This document shows positions 49,593 through 62,481 of a stretch of DNA of 64,000 nucleotides, in pieces (the first letter of the stretch is position 1; each line of letters starts with the position of its first letter). Source of the DNA: Mrakia gelida (lineage: Eukaryota; Basidiomycota; Tremellomycetes; Cystofilobasidiales; Mrakiaceae). The notes below the pieces were generated by a model. It did no database searches. It was not told where the DNA came from and saw only the letters and a list, made by a program, of their open reading frames with translations. The DNA is taken from positions 372,001-436,000 of the forward strand of contig BRON01000002.1 of NCBI GenBank assembly GCA_024345305.1, in the 5' to 3' direction. The translations under genes and the position numbers were made by a program.

Positions 49593-52500
49593 ATGGCCCC
49601 TACTCAAGTTAAGAGGATCTGCTGCAGTGAGTACCATTTCGAGCTTGTAGGGACGAGCAGAAGGGTGGAAGCGAAGAGGGCGAGCGAGAGATCTCAGCCC
49701 TCGGCCCTCCCTTTCACCTCTCCGTTCTCCGCGATTCGACACCAAACGTGAGATGTTTTGAGACTTCAACTGACTGTAGTCCTTCTTTACCTTCTCTAGT
49801 TGGTGCTGGATACGTCGGTGAGTAGGATCTATAGACTGAAGAGGAGGGGGAGGTGACAGTCTTTGTGACACGTCGAAGGAAGGAGAAGGAGGGCTGGTGC
49901 TGATCCCTCCCTCTCTTCCCCCGCGCTCTCTCTTCTTCCCTTTCGCGTTTAGGTGGACCTACTTGCGCTGTTATCGCTCTCAAGTGCCCCAACATGTTAG
50001 TCCTCCTTCTCTTTTGCTTCCATCTATGTTTGTTGGATCGAAAACGCGTCCTGATTCCATCGCCTCTCTCTTCCCCCGTCTCAAATTCCCTTCCTTTCCT
50101 CCTCCTTCGCTTCTCCCCCCAAACTCTCCTCCCCACTCTATCCCCTTTCGCTCGCTCGCTCCTCTTTCCCCTCTCCACTCTCGCCTTCACTCTCATGCAG
50201 CATCGTTACCATCGTTGACTTGAACCAGGCTCGAATTGACGCTTGGAACTCGCCGACGTTCGACCTCCCCATCTACGAGCCTGGACTCGAGGATGTCATT
50301 CGACAGGCCAGGGGACGAAACCTCTTCTTCACCACCGAGGTCGACAAGGCTATTGACGAGGCCGACCTTATCTTCGTCGTGAGTGCCTCTCTCCCTTCCC
50401 GATCCGTACAGCCCGAGTTAGAAAAGAAGCGAAGGGGAAGGAAACTGGAGAAGCTGAACTTGTTCGGGACCGTTCTAATTCTTTCTCGAAGTCTGTCAAC
50501 GTGAGTTCCTTATGTCCCATCTTGTCCTTCGCTAGACGCATAGCAGAGAAGCTGATCTATCCTATCTTGACGCTCTGTAGACCCCCACCAAGAAGTCTGG
50601 TACGTTCTCCTTCGAGCTCTCGAGCTAGAGGCTTCCAAACCCTCCTTCTTCTTCGCCCCCGTTTTTTTAACCTTCACGAGGGCTGAACGCTGACCTTGAT
50701 TCTCCGCCTGCTTCTGTTCATCTCTTCTTCGTCATGTCTGCTAGGTGTCGGAAAGGGATTCGCTGCCGACCTCAAGTGAGTACACTCTTTCAGCTCCTCG
50801 CTCCCTCCCCTCGCGAGAGGCACGAAACCTCAGCTGTCTCAGATCGCCCATCTCCTCCCTTGAGATCTCACCGGAGCTGACCTTTCTCCTTTCCTCCTCC
50901 TCCTCTCTTCTGTCTCCTCCCTCAGCTACATCGAGCTCGCCACTCGACAGATCGCTCGAATCGCTACCACCTCCAAGATCGTCGTCGAGAAGTCCACCGT
51001 CCCTTGCCGAACTGCTGAGTCGATGAGGACCATCCTCGACGCCAACTCCCGACCTGGAGTCCACTTCGATATCCTCTCCAACCCCGAGTTCCTTGCTGAG
51101 GGAACCGCCATCGCCGACTTGTTCGCTCCTGATCGTGTCCTTATCGGATCCCTCCAGACCGAGGAGGGAAAGAAGGCTTCCGCTGCTCTTTCCGCCGTCT
51201 ACAACAACTGGGTTCCGTGAGTCTGAGCTCTTTCTCTCTCGTCCTACGCGACGTAGCTATGGAGGATGCTGGCTTTCAGATGGGAAAAGGATGAGCTGAC
51301 CTCGTTCGTTCTCTCTTGCAGCACTGAGCGAATCCTCACCGTCGGTCTCTGGTCGTCTGAGCTTTCCAAGCTCGCTGCCAACGCCATGCTCGCCCAGGTT
51401 CGTTCTGCTTCTTTTCCTCGCTCCCCACCTCGATGCTTCGCCCCGCCTACAGAGCATTCTCGTTCGAGCTCGTGAAGCTGACCTCGTTTTCGATCTCCCT
51501 ATTTTCTCCTCCCTCCAGCGAATCTCGTCCATCAACGCTCTCTCCGCCATCTGTGAGGCTACCGGAGCCAACATCGACGAGGTCGCCTACGCCGTCGGAA
51601 AGGACTCTCGAATCGGTCCCAAGTTCCTCAAGGCTTCGGTCGGTTTCGGAGGATCGTGCTTCCAGAAGGATATCCTCAACTTGGTCTACCTTTCCGAGAC
51701 CCTTCACTTGCCCGAGGTCGCTGCTTACTGGAAGGCCGTCGTTGACATGAACGAGTACCAGAAGGTGATTTTTAAGCTCTACTTTGATAGTTGGGGAGGC
51801 GGAGGACGAGAGAAGCCGGGAAGGAGGAGGGAGGGAGGAGGAGCGCGAGCTTCGTTCGACGTGGGCTGAATCGAGAGCTGAGCTGACCTTCCGCCCCTTC
51901 CTTCGTCTTTGACAGAACCGATTCTCCTCCAACATCGTCAAGACCCTCTTCTCCACTGTTACCAACAAGAAGATCGCCGTTCTCGGATTCGCCTTCAAGA
52001 GTTCGTCTTTACGCTCCCTTCTCATCTTCTCGCTTGCGTTTCGCTGCCCTTGCTGACCTCGAGCTCTCCCTTCCCTTCTCTTCTTCACCCACTTCAGAGG
52101 ACACCGGAGATACCCGAGAGTCTGCTTCCATCACCCTCATCAACAACTTCTTCGCTGAGGCTGCCAACGTCACCGTCTAGTGAGCTTCGATCCCTTCCCC
52201 TTCGAACCTTCGTTTTCCGACGATCACCGTTTCTGACGCTTCCTCCTTTTCTATCTTCTTCTCCTCCAGCGACCCTGAGGTCAAGGAGGCTCAGATCTGG
52301 CAGGATCTTACCGAGAACGGAGGTGACCTCGCTGCTTGTAAGTCTTCTTCTGCGACCTTGTCTCGACGCGTCTTCGTTTCTCGACCTTCGCTCGTTTCAG
52401 CTCGCTGACTCCCTTAGTTTCCTCGTCTCGTCGTGTCTCTTTTCGTTCAACAGACAAGAAGAAGATCACCATCGCCAACTCTGCTCTTGAGGCTTGCGAG

Positions 52501-52783
52501 GGAGCTGCCGCCATCGTTATCGCTACCGAGTGGGACGAGTTCAAGACCCTCGACTGGACTGCCGTTCACGCCAGCATGAGCAAGCCTGCCTTCGTCGTGA
52601 GTACCCCCAATCCTTCTCTCACAGCTCTGCTTTGCTTCTCGATAGACCGAACAGCTCTCTGACTCTCGTTTCTGCCTGTTTCATGCCTCTCAGTTCGACG
52701 GACGACTCATCCTCGACGCTCCTGCTCTTCGAGAGATCGGATTCTCTGTCCACCAGATCGGATCCGGATGGCCTTCTCTGTAA
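49593..52783 (+). CDS. UGD1: UDP-glucose 6-dehydrogenase
   Basis: Cytosolic NAD-dependent enzyme that makes UDP-glucuronate, the precursor of UDP-xylose and of glucuronic-acid polysaccharides in capsules and walls. Blocks: [20 protein letters not shown] (Rossmann GxGYVG), [123 protein letters not shown] (catalytic Cys) and [20 protein letters not shown]. About a dozen introns, including an 18-nt exon (GAGYV) and a 9-nt exon at 50492-50500 encoding SVN. Ends [10 protein letters not shown]. Length about 465 residues, normal. Confidence 0.96.
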
Positions 52784-53412
52784 ACGTTGGGTCAGGCTAC
52801 CCCTCGTCTCTCTCGCTGCTTTCTTTTCGTCTCTCTCTAATAGCTCTCTCTCGGGTTTCGGTCGATTTTCTGGCTCTTTCTTTGTTCGTCACGTCGTCCG
52901 CGCGCGTCGTTCTTGTCAGCCATCCTTTTCTCTTTATTCCCCCCCTCGCTTATTCTCTCTCCAGGACCTAGATAGAAGTCCCTGTCCTCTTTTTTGACGT
53001 CCTCTCTCTCTTCATGATACAATTTACTCTCGCTTCAGCTTAGAACACGGAGACGAGAAAGCGAAGGAGCACGAAGGCCGCCTCGCCGTTTACTTCTTTC
53101 CCGCACAGCGTTGACTTCGATTTGGATTCTGCGAGTTCTAGTTCAACCACGACCTTCTCTTTTATAGAGAGAACCCTTCCTGCCTCTGCACCCAGCCCTC
53201 GTGAGTGTGCTTCCTCGATATCTGTGCTAGTAGATATCCCCGCACGCGAGCTTGAGTGAACAGACCCAGACCCCCTCTGATCCCCCACCTTTCTCGTTGC
53301 TCCTCTCTCTCTTGCAACTCTTCACAGTTCTCCTACCTCGCCCTCCCCTCTTCCCCCTCCCCTTCTCTCCTCTCGCCCGCTGGCACGCTCTATCTCACCA
53401 CTCCCCTTCAAA
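52784..53412. other. Intergenic, UGD 3' end and next promoter
   Basis: T-rich 3' flank near 52800-53010, then a region with short palindromic GATATC/CGATATC patches near 53215-53240, then a CT-rich tract up to the ATG at 53413. No coding potential supported. Confidence 0.45.
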
Positions 53413-55938
53413 ATGGCGATCAACTCGTCGCAAGGAAGGATCTCTCTTCGCCGAGCAGGAACGACTTGTTCCATCTCCTCCTCTTCGCCTTTGAGGTTGT
53501 CCTCTCCCTCCTCCTCTCCCTCCCTGAGCTTATCTCTAGCTTCCCCTCTCCTCAACTCGAAACCTACACTTCCTATCGTCCTCGCTCTCCTTCTCATCCT
53601 TCAACTCCCACAACCAACTTCAGCAACTCCCCTTCAACTCAACACGAATCTCGCTCCTCGCAGCAGCCGGACGACGTCAACTCCTCTCCTCCTCATCCCT
53701 CGAGCAGACGGAGACGGCCAGCCCTCTTCTTCAGGCTCAGGAGTCAACATCATCACCATCATCGTCCCAGTAGTCGTCGTCGTCTCCCTCTTCTTCGTCC
53801 TCCTCCTCGTCATGATGCTCAGACGAAAACCGAAATGGAAGGCCTACCTCAAACGAGCCTTCAAGGGGAACGTCCTCGCCGTCGTACCAGAAGAGAGAGC
53901 AATGACAGCAACAGCCAACGCTACTCCAGCTACAACAGGAGCAGGAGGAACAACGATTGCTACTGGGTTGGGAGTAGGAGGAAGGGAACAGACAGAGATA
54001 GAGAGACAGAGGGCTATCATTTTGGTGAGCTTCGAGCGTTCGACTCGTCATCCCACTCTTTCCCCTCTCACGAGCGAGAGCAGGAAGGTCGAGGCTGAGG
54101 CTGACTCTCATTCTTTTGATGGCTGGGGTTTGACCAGGCTGATGCGAGAAGGAATCAACGAGCTGAGAGAGCGAGGAGGCAGGGGAGTCAGAGGAGTGTT
54201 AAGTCGTTGCCCGTCTACAGACAAGATCTCGACGATTCGGAGATGTGAGCTTCGTTCTTCCTTTCCTCCCTCCCTCTTAAACTGCGACTTCTTCCAAGCC
54301 CTTCGAGCTTCCCAAGGGACTAGAACACGACTACTGACCCGCTAAACCCTTCTCTTCTGATCTCCCAGGGTTCTCGTCAAGTGAGTGAAACGTTTCTCTC
54401 GACGGGGAAGGGGAAGCTGTCCGGCGCGCAGAGAGGCCGACGCGTTTCGTCCTCGTTTCTGACCTCACTTCCTTCCCTCCCGCCCCTTCTTCCAGAGGAG
54501 ACGACCAACTCCAAGACGACGAAATCGAATCCCCTCGTTCCTCCCACGACCTCGCAGACGACTACCCTCGCGGATCTCGTTCGCACGACGAAGACCCCGA
54601 GCTCGATCCTCCCACCTCCGCTCCCCTCCTCTCCAACGCCGGTCGACCCTCGAACGAAGAACATCCCGACTCACTCACCTCCAGAATCAACGTCATTCCC
54701 TCCTCAGCTCCAGCATCAGCAACTCGCTTCGACGCTCGCTCGGCGTCGGTCTCGACGATGGATACGTTCAGGCAGGGAGGAAGCAGCGATGGAGGGTCGC
54801 ACGCGGATTTGATTCATCATGGGTGGGGAGAGGCTCCTTCGTACGATGTGGAGTCGTTCGGAGGTGGGAGTGGAGGGAGGGAGGAGATCATCATCTCCTC
54901 AGGAGCGAGCACACCCAGTCGAATCGAGGAGGGAGTCGCCGTCGCGTCGGGATCAGCGGAGGTCAATCGTCGTCAATCAGGATTCAGCAGGTTCTTCACT
55001 CGCAAACCCTCAGCATCAACATCGACATCAGGTCCTACCTCCTACCCGCCTCTTCCCTCCTCCACCCAAACCCTCTCCACCGCCTCCGGATCGAGGTCGA
55101 CTCATCGTCCAAGCTTCTCGGCGTCGTCGTCGACGTTGAACTTGCCGTTCGGGAACAACAACAACTCGTCGTTGAGCTTGCTGCATCCTGTTTCGACGAG
55201 GAGGAGCTCGGATGCCAACAGGTTGACGAGTCCGAGTCTGTTGAGCATTTCGGCGCCGTTGACGGATACGTTGGTGAAGACCCAGTTCGCTCCTCCCTCA
55301 TCGGGATGGTCGGCGGAACGTGAGTTGTCCTCCTTCCTTTTGTTCGCGTTCTGACGACGGAAGACTGACCAGCTCTTCTCTCGTTGGCTTCGTTTTCTCA
55401 GAGATAAAGTTCATCTCGTCAACGGAGAACTTGGGGAAGTACGGTGAGCTGAGACGCGTCGGTCCCGTCTGCTCGTCTTTTTCTTTCACTCGCTGACTTC
55501 CTTCTCCCCCTCACTTTTTTCTTCTCGCCCTCAGCCGTCCCCTACGGTCCCTCCTCCACCCGTCGATCCATGGACTCCCGTCGTCGCTCAGGAGAAGAGG
55601 AAGCTCCCCCTCCAGCGTTCGACGACTCGAGCGACACCTCCCCTCGAATCGACGGACTCCCTTCTTCGACCTTCTCCCCTTACCCTACCCCCTCGCCTGA
55701 AGCTTCTTCCTCCGGCTTACCCTCGTCGTCCACTCCTCCTCCTCTCCAACCGACGGAGGAAACATCGACGAACGAACCGACTCCTCCCTCCAGCCCAACC
55801 GCGTCGACTCCCTACCCTCCCGTCGTCGTTCCCGAGGCTACAGCCACAACCACCACCATCACCTTCTCTCCAGCTCTCTCAGTTATACCAGCTACGCCTA
55901 TCACACCCGTTAGCGGTGCGCCTCATAGCGCTGCTTGA
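53413..55938 (+). CDS. Single-pass membrane protein, Ser-rich, unknown function
   Basis: Not assigned to a named family. The N-terminus has a hydrophobic segment (LPIVLALLLILQLPQPTSA) after a Ser/Arg-rich leader of about 50 residues, which could be a signal sequence. A short Ser/Thr-rich stretch leads to one strong helix (NIITIIVPVVVVVSLFFVLL), stopped by MMLRRKPKWKAYLKRAF. The long cytosolic part is Ser/Pro/Asp-rich and probably disordered: ADARRNQRAERARRQGSQRS, VKSLPVYRQDLDDSEM, FSRFFTRKPSAST, and a Pro/Thr-rich end. This plan (small outside domain, one helix, long charged tail) is common in fungal membrane proteins of the Mid2/sensor type and in many orphans. Five exons; one frame from start to stop. 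A sensor role is only a guess. Confidence 0.65.
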
Positions 55939-56715
55939 TCTCGCTCTCGTTTCTTAAAGTTCCTCGTTCCCTTTCGTTTTCTTCCTCGCCGCTTACGTAC
56001 ATGCCCTTTCGCTCTACCCCTCTCTCGCACACGACCTTGGTTTCTCTTTCTTCTATATCTTCGCTACGCTTGCTTACGTCTCTCTCTCTACCTTGCCCAC
56101 GCCCGTCCCTCTCCTCTCATCAGCCGCTCTCGTTCGTTCTGGACTTTTTAACGTACGCTTCTCGTTCTCGCTTTCTTTATCTCGTTGTTACGTCTCTCGC
56201 TTCGTTTGATGCTGAAATATGTTGCTTTCTCGCTTGTTCGTTCGTCGTAGGGTCGAGGGAGGGAGAGGGGGAGGGACGCGTCGTGTCTTAAGCAGCTACG
56301 CGCTTTCCCTCCTCTCTTCCGCAGGCACCTCGGCCGTGTTCACCACCGCTCAGACTATCTTCTACTGTCCCTCCTGGATCACCTCCCTAGTCCCCTCCGA
56401 CGCGCGTTCTCATCGCCTCAGGCCGAGGCGACCAAGATCTTTTGACGCCCTTATCAAGCGCGTCTCTCTTCCCCCCCTCCTCCTTCTTCCCCCGAAGGAA
56501 GATCCATCTCCCTCCCTCCTCCTCCTCAAGGAGAATCTGACTCGACTCTCCTCTCTCTCCAGCAGACCCAAGGTAACTAGTTGAAACCCCACCACAAAAA
56601 CAAGTCGAAAAAGGACCAACTCAGCAGCGGCTTTCAACTAAAGCGCCGTGCCTCCCTTGTCTTTCTCTTTCAGCCCTCGTTCGAGTGCATCCCTCAACCA
56701 CAACCCTCTCAAAAC
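55939..56715. other. Intergenic with a possible 5' UTR intron
   Basis: CT-rich across 55940-56220, a palindromic GACGCGTCGTGTC near 56276. A candidate intron runs from a GTAACT donor at about 56573 to a CTTTCAG acceptor at about 56673, ending some 40 bases before the aminotransferase start codon. Open frames here look like by-products of CT-rich DNA. Confidence 0.45.
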
Positions 56716-58890
56716 ATGTCGACCTCTCTCCTCTCCTCCCTCGGTACCAAACCCGCCACCCCCGTTGACCCTGCGACGAGGTCTACGTTCTACAGATCCA
56801 AGACTGTTCCGAGGAGTGAGTTGAGCTTCGACGGCGGAGATCTCCCTCCTCCCTCCCTCTCTCCGATGCTGACCTCCCCTCCCCTCTTGCGAACCAGCTG
56901 CCGTCTCAGGCAAAGGAATCTACGTAACCCTCGATGATGGCTCTGTCCTTATCGATGGAGTGGGAGGAGCTGCTGTTTGTTCGATTGGGAACGGAGATGA
57001 ACGAGGTACGAGCTCGCTCACCTTCCTCTTTCCGTCCCTCCGATATCTCCCTCGCTCCTCAAAGCTGATCCGTTTCTCGTTCGGCGTGTTTTTCTGCAGT
57101 CGTCAAAGCCGTCACCTCCCAAATGCAGAAACTCGCGTTCGTCTACTCCCAGCAGTACGCTACCCAACCCGCTGAGGATCTTGCGGACCTGCTCATCGAG
57201 CAGAGCAAGGGGGTGTTCGCGAGAGCAGCGTTCGTGGCTGGAGGGTCGGAGGCGAACGAGAGTGCTATTAAGTTGGTTAGGCAGTATTGGTGAGTGTGAA
57301 AGCTCGCTCTGTGTTTTGTTTCTGGGTGGGTGTGGTCTGGTGAAAGAAGAAGCGAACGAACTGACGCTTTGGTTTGGCTTTGTGCGCGTCGTAGGTGGCA
57401 GAAGGGAGAGACGAAGCGAAGCGTTTTCATCGGTCGACACATGTCCTACCACGGGAACACCCTCTCTACGCTCTCGGTGGGACATCATCCTGTTCGAAGG
57501 GCGCCGTACGAGGCGATCATTGATCAGAAGACTTTCCAGCATGTTTCGTGAGTCCCACTCACTCACTTCTCGCTATCTTCCCGTTGCTCGTTCTCGTTCT
57601 CGATCTACCCAAACTCACACTCGCACCCTTTCTGTCAGCCCCGCCCTCTACGAACATCACGCTCTTGAAGGCGAAACTCCCCTCCAGTACTCGCGTCGAC
57701 TCGCGGACGAACTCGAGGCAAAGATCCTCGCCGTTGGACCTGAGAACGTCGCTGCTTTCTTCGCGGAGCCTATGGTGGGAGCTACGACTGGATGTGTTCG
57801 AGCGACGGAGGGGTACTGGCCGATGATTAGGGAGGTGTGCGATAAGTACGGGGTTCTGCTCGTGCTCGACGAGGTGATGTGAGTCGATCTCTCTCTTCGT
57901 CTCTCTCGCTTCTCTTCGGAACTTCGAAACCTGATCACTTCGATCCTCCTTAGGTGCGGAATGTGGAGGATGGGAAGTCTGTTCGCTTACACGGAGCTCT
58001 GTGAGGGAGTCACTGTGAGTCCTCGTTCTCGTCGAGACGCGTCTCGATCTTCCTGCTCCTTGTTCGCCGTCGAAAGAATTTCAGCTGACCCTCTTTCCCC
58101 TTCCTTTATATTCAGCCCGACATCCTCACATGCGCCAAGGGTCTTGGATCCGGTTACGTTTCCATTGGAGCGATGCTCGTGAGCGGAAAGGTTCGTCGCG
58201 TCGTCCAACACTCTTCGTCTCTCGATTCGCCTTCTTCTGCCCCTCCACCTCCCTACTTCGCCTGTTCCGTTCCTATTCTCGTATCTTATTTGCTTCCTCA
58301 CCCTTATCCCTCAGGTCATCGACGCCATCAACTCTGGACCCGAGGGAACTTCAGGCCACTGGGCTCACGGTCACACGTATTGCGGACACCCCGTCGCTTG
58401 CGCTGGAGCTTTGGCCGTGCAGAAGATCATTCAAGAGGACGGACTCGCCGCTCGAATCAAGCCTTTGGGAGATCGACTCTCTGCAGCCCTGTACGTAACA
58501 ACGCGTCTCTTCTACCGAATCCTCTTTCACGAACTGATCGCGCTTCTTCTTTCTCCCTCCAGCCGCAAAGGTCTCCTCAACTCGTCCTCGCCAGTCTCCA
58601 AGTTCGTATCGGACGTTCGAGGCTTCGGACTCTTCTGGGCCGTCGAGTACAACGCTCCCTCGTCGCTCTCCCCTCGGTTCGCGACGCGGGTTTACGAGCA
58701 CTGTCTCGAGCTCGGTCTCGTCACCCTTGGACTTCCTGGAACGACGGATGGGAAGGAGGGAGAGGTCGTGATGCTCGCTCCTGCTTTCATCTGTACAGAG
58801 GAGGAGATTGACAAGATGGCGGAGATCGTGATCAAGGCGAGCGAGTTGGCGTTCGCTGGATTGGAGGGGCAGACGAACGGGAGCAGCTGA
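56716..58890 (+). CDS. Class III PLP-dependent aminotransferase
   Basis: Fold-type I, class III (omega) aminotransferase of about 465 residues. Blocks in order: GIYVTLDDGSVLIDGVGGAA, FVAGGSEANESAIKLVRQYW, FIGRHMSYHGNTLSTLSVGH, VAAFFAEPMVGATTGCVRAT, GVLLVLDEVMCGMWRMGSLF (Asp that contacts the pyridine nitrogen), DILTCAKGLGSGYVSIGAML (Lys that binds PLP), GHTYCGHPVACAGALAVQKI, and VRGFGLFWAVEY. No presequence, so likely cytosolic. Substrate class cannot be fixed from the sequence; fungal relatives are usually annotated only as aminotransferase class III. About eight introns, one with a GTTCGT donor after the VSGK codons. Confidence 0.92.
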
Positions 58891-59061
58891 GGGAAGATTT
58901 TGACTTTAGACTTATTCAAGAGATATTGTGATTTTCTTGTGCTTTCTTAAGACTCGAAGACGGAAGCCTCGATGCAAAAAACAGTTCTCGTCGTCGCGAA
59001 GGTCGTCGTCTCGTCGAAAGCTCAACCTGACCTTTCAGCCCTCGCCCCTTCTTTCCCCCGA

Positions 59062-61740
59062 ATGACCACCTTCCTATCCCGCCAACTCCCTCGAACAACC
59101 TCTCGTCTCTCCCCCATCTTCCCAACTCAACGCAGACCCATGTCCGACGCCTTCCTTCATCTCCTCCCTGCCGAAGGAGCCTCGTCGACCTTCATCTCCT
59201 CCTCCCTTCCTCCCTCCATTCAAACCCTTCACGCCGCCTCCCGACCTCTCAACAAGGCCGGAGAGACCCGAGTCTTTTACGATGATGGGAAGATCTACGC
59301 TACTGTCGTTGTTGGGAAGGGAGAAGGAGATGAACCGATCCGAGTTGCGGTAGGAAAGGGAGTGAAGAGCTTGAGAGATGCTGGAGCGAAGGGAGTTGTC
59401 GAGGTCGCTGCTCCTGGGAAGGGACATGCTGCTGGTGAGTCTTAAAGGGCCAGGAGTCGAGAGGGGTCTCTCCGATTCTCAACGATGGTTCGATACCTCG
59501 AAAAGCTGACTTGTTTGGTTGCCTTTCGAACAGCAACCGCCGCTACCCTCGCTCTCTTCCGATACCACAAGCTCAAGACCGCCCACGGCTCTCCTGCTCT
59601 CGCCTCGACTCTCAAGGACAACGAGAACGGACCTCTCATTACTGTTAAGCCAGCTGAGGACACTGTCTTATCCTCGGAGGGAGGGCTCGATTGGGAGACT
59701 GGGACGATCTACGCCGATGGTGAGCTTCGACTTTCCTTCCTTCCTCCCTCGCCCCTTCTTCAGCGAGCTCATCGCTTCGTTTATTCTCTGCGTCGCTAGC
59801 TCAGAACTGGGCTCGAGAGAGCATGGAGATGCCTGCCAACCTCTGCACTCCTGAGGTGAGTCCTCTTCCTCGTTAAAGCTCGTTCTCTTTGCTGCTTGAG
59901 CCGAACATCTGGCTGACCTCTTGTCCTTCTCAGATCTTCTGCCAAAGGGCCGTCGCTCTTTTCAAAGATGTTCCCAACGTCGAGGTTATCATTCGAGATG
60001 AAGGTAAATCTCTATCACTACTTGCGAGGTACGAAACAAAGCTGATTGTTTTGCTCTATCTTTCAGCCTGGGCTCGAGGGAAAAAGGTACGAACGTCTCT
60101 CTCTTCGCGCGTCGTCGTGCCCGTTCCTTCGCCTCGAATACATTCTGTCGCAGCCTTTCGAACAGGATCAACTCTTGACCTCCGAGAATTTACTATAGAC
60201 AAGATCCTAGTCGACTCTCTACTGACTCTCCTTCCTTTCCCAACAGATGAACTCGTTCCTCTCCGTCACGGCTGGAACGGAAGTTCCCGCGAAGTTCCTC
60301 GAGATTCACTACTCCCACCCTGATTGCAAGGAGGATAGACCTGTAGGACTCATAGGAAAGGGAATCACGTTCGACTCCGGAGGGATATCTTTGAAGGCTG
60401 GAGCTGGTATGAAGCTTATGAGGGGTGATATGGGTACGTCCAACTCGACGCGTCGTCCTTCGTCGAGTCAAGAAGAACGGAGCTGACCGAAACGGCTCTT
60501 CCTCGCTTCCTTTCCTCTCGTATCTAGGCGGAGCAGCAGGAATGTGAGTTACTGGTAAAAGGACGGCGGTGCGAGAAGACCCACTCGAAGCCGACGCTCT
60601 TCCCGTCGCGTGTGTCTTCGTTCGTTCAGGGTCGCCGCTACTTACGCCATCGCGAAGCTCGGAGTCAAAACTAGGATCGTCACCTGCACTCCTCTGGCTG
60701 AGAACATGCCTGGACCTTCTGCTACCAAGCCTGGAGACGTGTGAGCTCGCTCTTTTTTGTCGCGTCTTCCTCTCCTCGTCCATCGACTCACCCCCTCTTT
60801 CTCTCCGCTCGCAGGATCTTCGCCATGAACGGAAAGTCTATCGAGGTGTAAGTTCGAGACTTTCTCGCTCCGTCTCAACGAAATGTCGCGTCGGAGTCCA
60901 AGCAGGAAAGGGCTTTCTCCCGAGACGCGGCTCGCAACCCAGACGCGTTCTGACCACTTTCTCTCTTTTATCTCACCACCCTCAGCGACAACACCGACGC
61001 CGAAGGACGACTCGTTCTCGCCGACGCTCTCTACTACCTCTCCTCCGAGTTCAACCCCCGCATCCTCGTCAACTCAGCGACCCTCACTGGAGCGACTGCG
61101 ATCTCCCTCGGAACGACCTTCAGTGCCGCCTACTGCAGCGACGACTCTCTTTGGAACGATCTCGAGGCCGCTGGGAAGAGGGAGCACGATCTTCTCTGGG
61201 TGAGTCCGAGCGTCGAACACAAAACGAAATCGACGCGACGGTGACTTATGTCTTCCCTCTCTTCTTCCCTTTCGTTCGCTTTCCCCAGAGGATGCCCCTC
61301 GACGACACCTACACTCAGACCATGCGAGGGACCAACGCCGACTTCTGCAACGTACGTTGCATCGTCCCTTCCTCCCTTCTTTATCGTTTGTTCGTCTTTG
61401 ACGCGACGACGTTTTCTCAACAGATCGGCGAGCGCTACGGCGGAGCCTGCATCGCCGCTGCCTTCCTCAAGGAGTTCGTTCACGGTCTCACCGGAGAGGA
61501 GAAGGACAGGACGGATATCAAGTGGGCTCATCTCGATATCGCTGGGACGATGGACGTGAGTCGCTCTCCTTTTCCCTCCCCTCTTTCCTCCCATCGAACC
61601 TCTCGACTAATCTCTCCTCTTCTTCTTTCCCGCCCCAGGTCTCCTCCGAGTCCGCCTACCAGCTAAAGGGCATGACCGGTCGCTCCGTTCGAGCCGTAGC
61701 TGAGTTCGTTAGGGCTTCGGCTCTCGCGAAGAAGGATTAA
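59062..61740 (+). CDS. Leucine aminopeptidase, peptidase family M17
   Basis: A di-metal cytosol aminopeptidase (hexameric in the family) that releases N-terminal residues. The C-terminal catalytic half shows VGLIGKGITFDSGGISLKAG (catalytic Lys and metal Asp), MKLMRGDMGGAAGMVAATYA, VDNTDAEGRLVLADALYY (the M17 signature NTDAEGRL), and RILVNSATLTGATAISLGTT. The N-terminal half is the macro-like domain. The first ATG gives MTTFLSRQLPRTTSRLSPIF, PTQRRP, a mitochondrial-type presequence; a second in-frame ATG at 59140 (MSDAFLHLLPAEGA) could give a cytosolic form. Many introns and small exons (16 nt for the GGAAGM region, about 20 nt for AWARGKK). Length about 545 residues. Confidence 0.94.
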
Positions 61741-62069
61741 AATCGAACGACCCCACTGTCCGAACGCGTCTCGTGTTCCTCATCTCGCTCGTCAAAAGGA
61801 GAAGCCAAAACAGAGTACTCGTTCATGTGCTAATACAACCAGAAGACCAAAAGGAGAGCGAAACGAAAGGAGAGAGCGGCGCAGAGAGGACGAAGGTCGA
61901 GTCGAGTCGAAGAAGGGGTGGAGGGGGGACGCGCGACGTAGAAAAGCAAAGATGAAAAACGAACTGAGAAGAACGAGGCGCACAGATGTGTAAAAAAGGA
62001 GCAAGGGCAAAGAGAAGAGAGCAAATGAAAAGACACGGGGGGAGAGCGAGAGCGAGCGATGTGATACAA

Positions 62070-62150
62070 CTGGAGAGCAGAGAGAGGAACTGGTGAGCGA
62101 CGAGGTTCGCCAGCGAGGGAGAGCAGGGATAGATAAGGAAGACGACTCAC
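62070..62150 (-). other. Candidate intron in non-annotated minus-strand transcript
   Basis: GTGAGT donor after ACTTG, TCTCTCTGCTCTCCAG acceptor, 81 nt, typical of introns in this window. It lies downstream of the ATG1 stop. Confidence 0.45.
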
Positions 62151-62273
62151 CAAGTCTTGAAGCGGCGGAGAAAAGGGGACGACGAATGTACGATGTGAGA
62201 ATATGAAGGGAGTCGATGCGATTGAAGGGGTGTTGTGTTGGGTCGTTCGAAGCGTTGCGAGGAGAGTCGAGAG

Positions 62274-62356
62274 CTGGTTCGAAGGAACGTGAGACGTCTG
62301 GTCAGTTCGACGAACACAAAGACACGAACAGCTGGACTGGCTGATGTGCGACTCAC
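62274..62356 (-). other. Candidate intron in non-annotated minus-strand transcript
   Basis: GTGAGT donor after TCTCAAGA, a CTGAC motif about 35 nt before a CGAACCAG acceptor, 83 nt. It carries the full signature of introns in this window. Confidence 0.5.
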
Positions 62357-62481
62357 TCTTGAGATGGGAACCAAAGGAGAAGAAATAGACAGATAAGTGA
62401 GGTTTGGCGTGTAAGAAGTTGCCGAACGAGGGGATGCGAAGCGGGATGGCGAGGACGAGGTGGGTTGGAGTTTGAGATGGA

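Noticed and set aside
55935..56584. Overlapping plus-strand open frames
   Set aside because: The products are Ser/Leu-rich translations of CT-rich intergenic DNA with no domain and no splice support.
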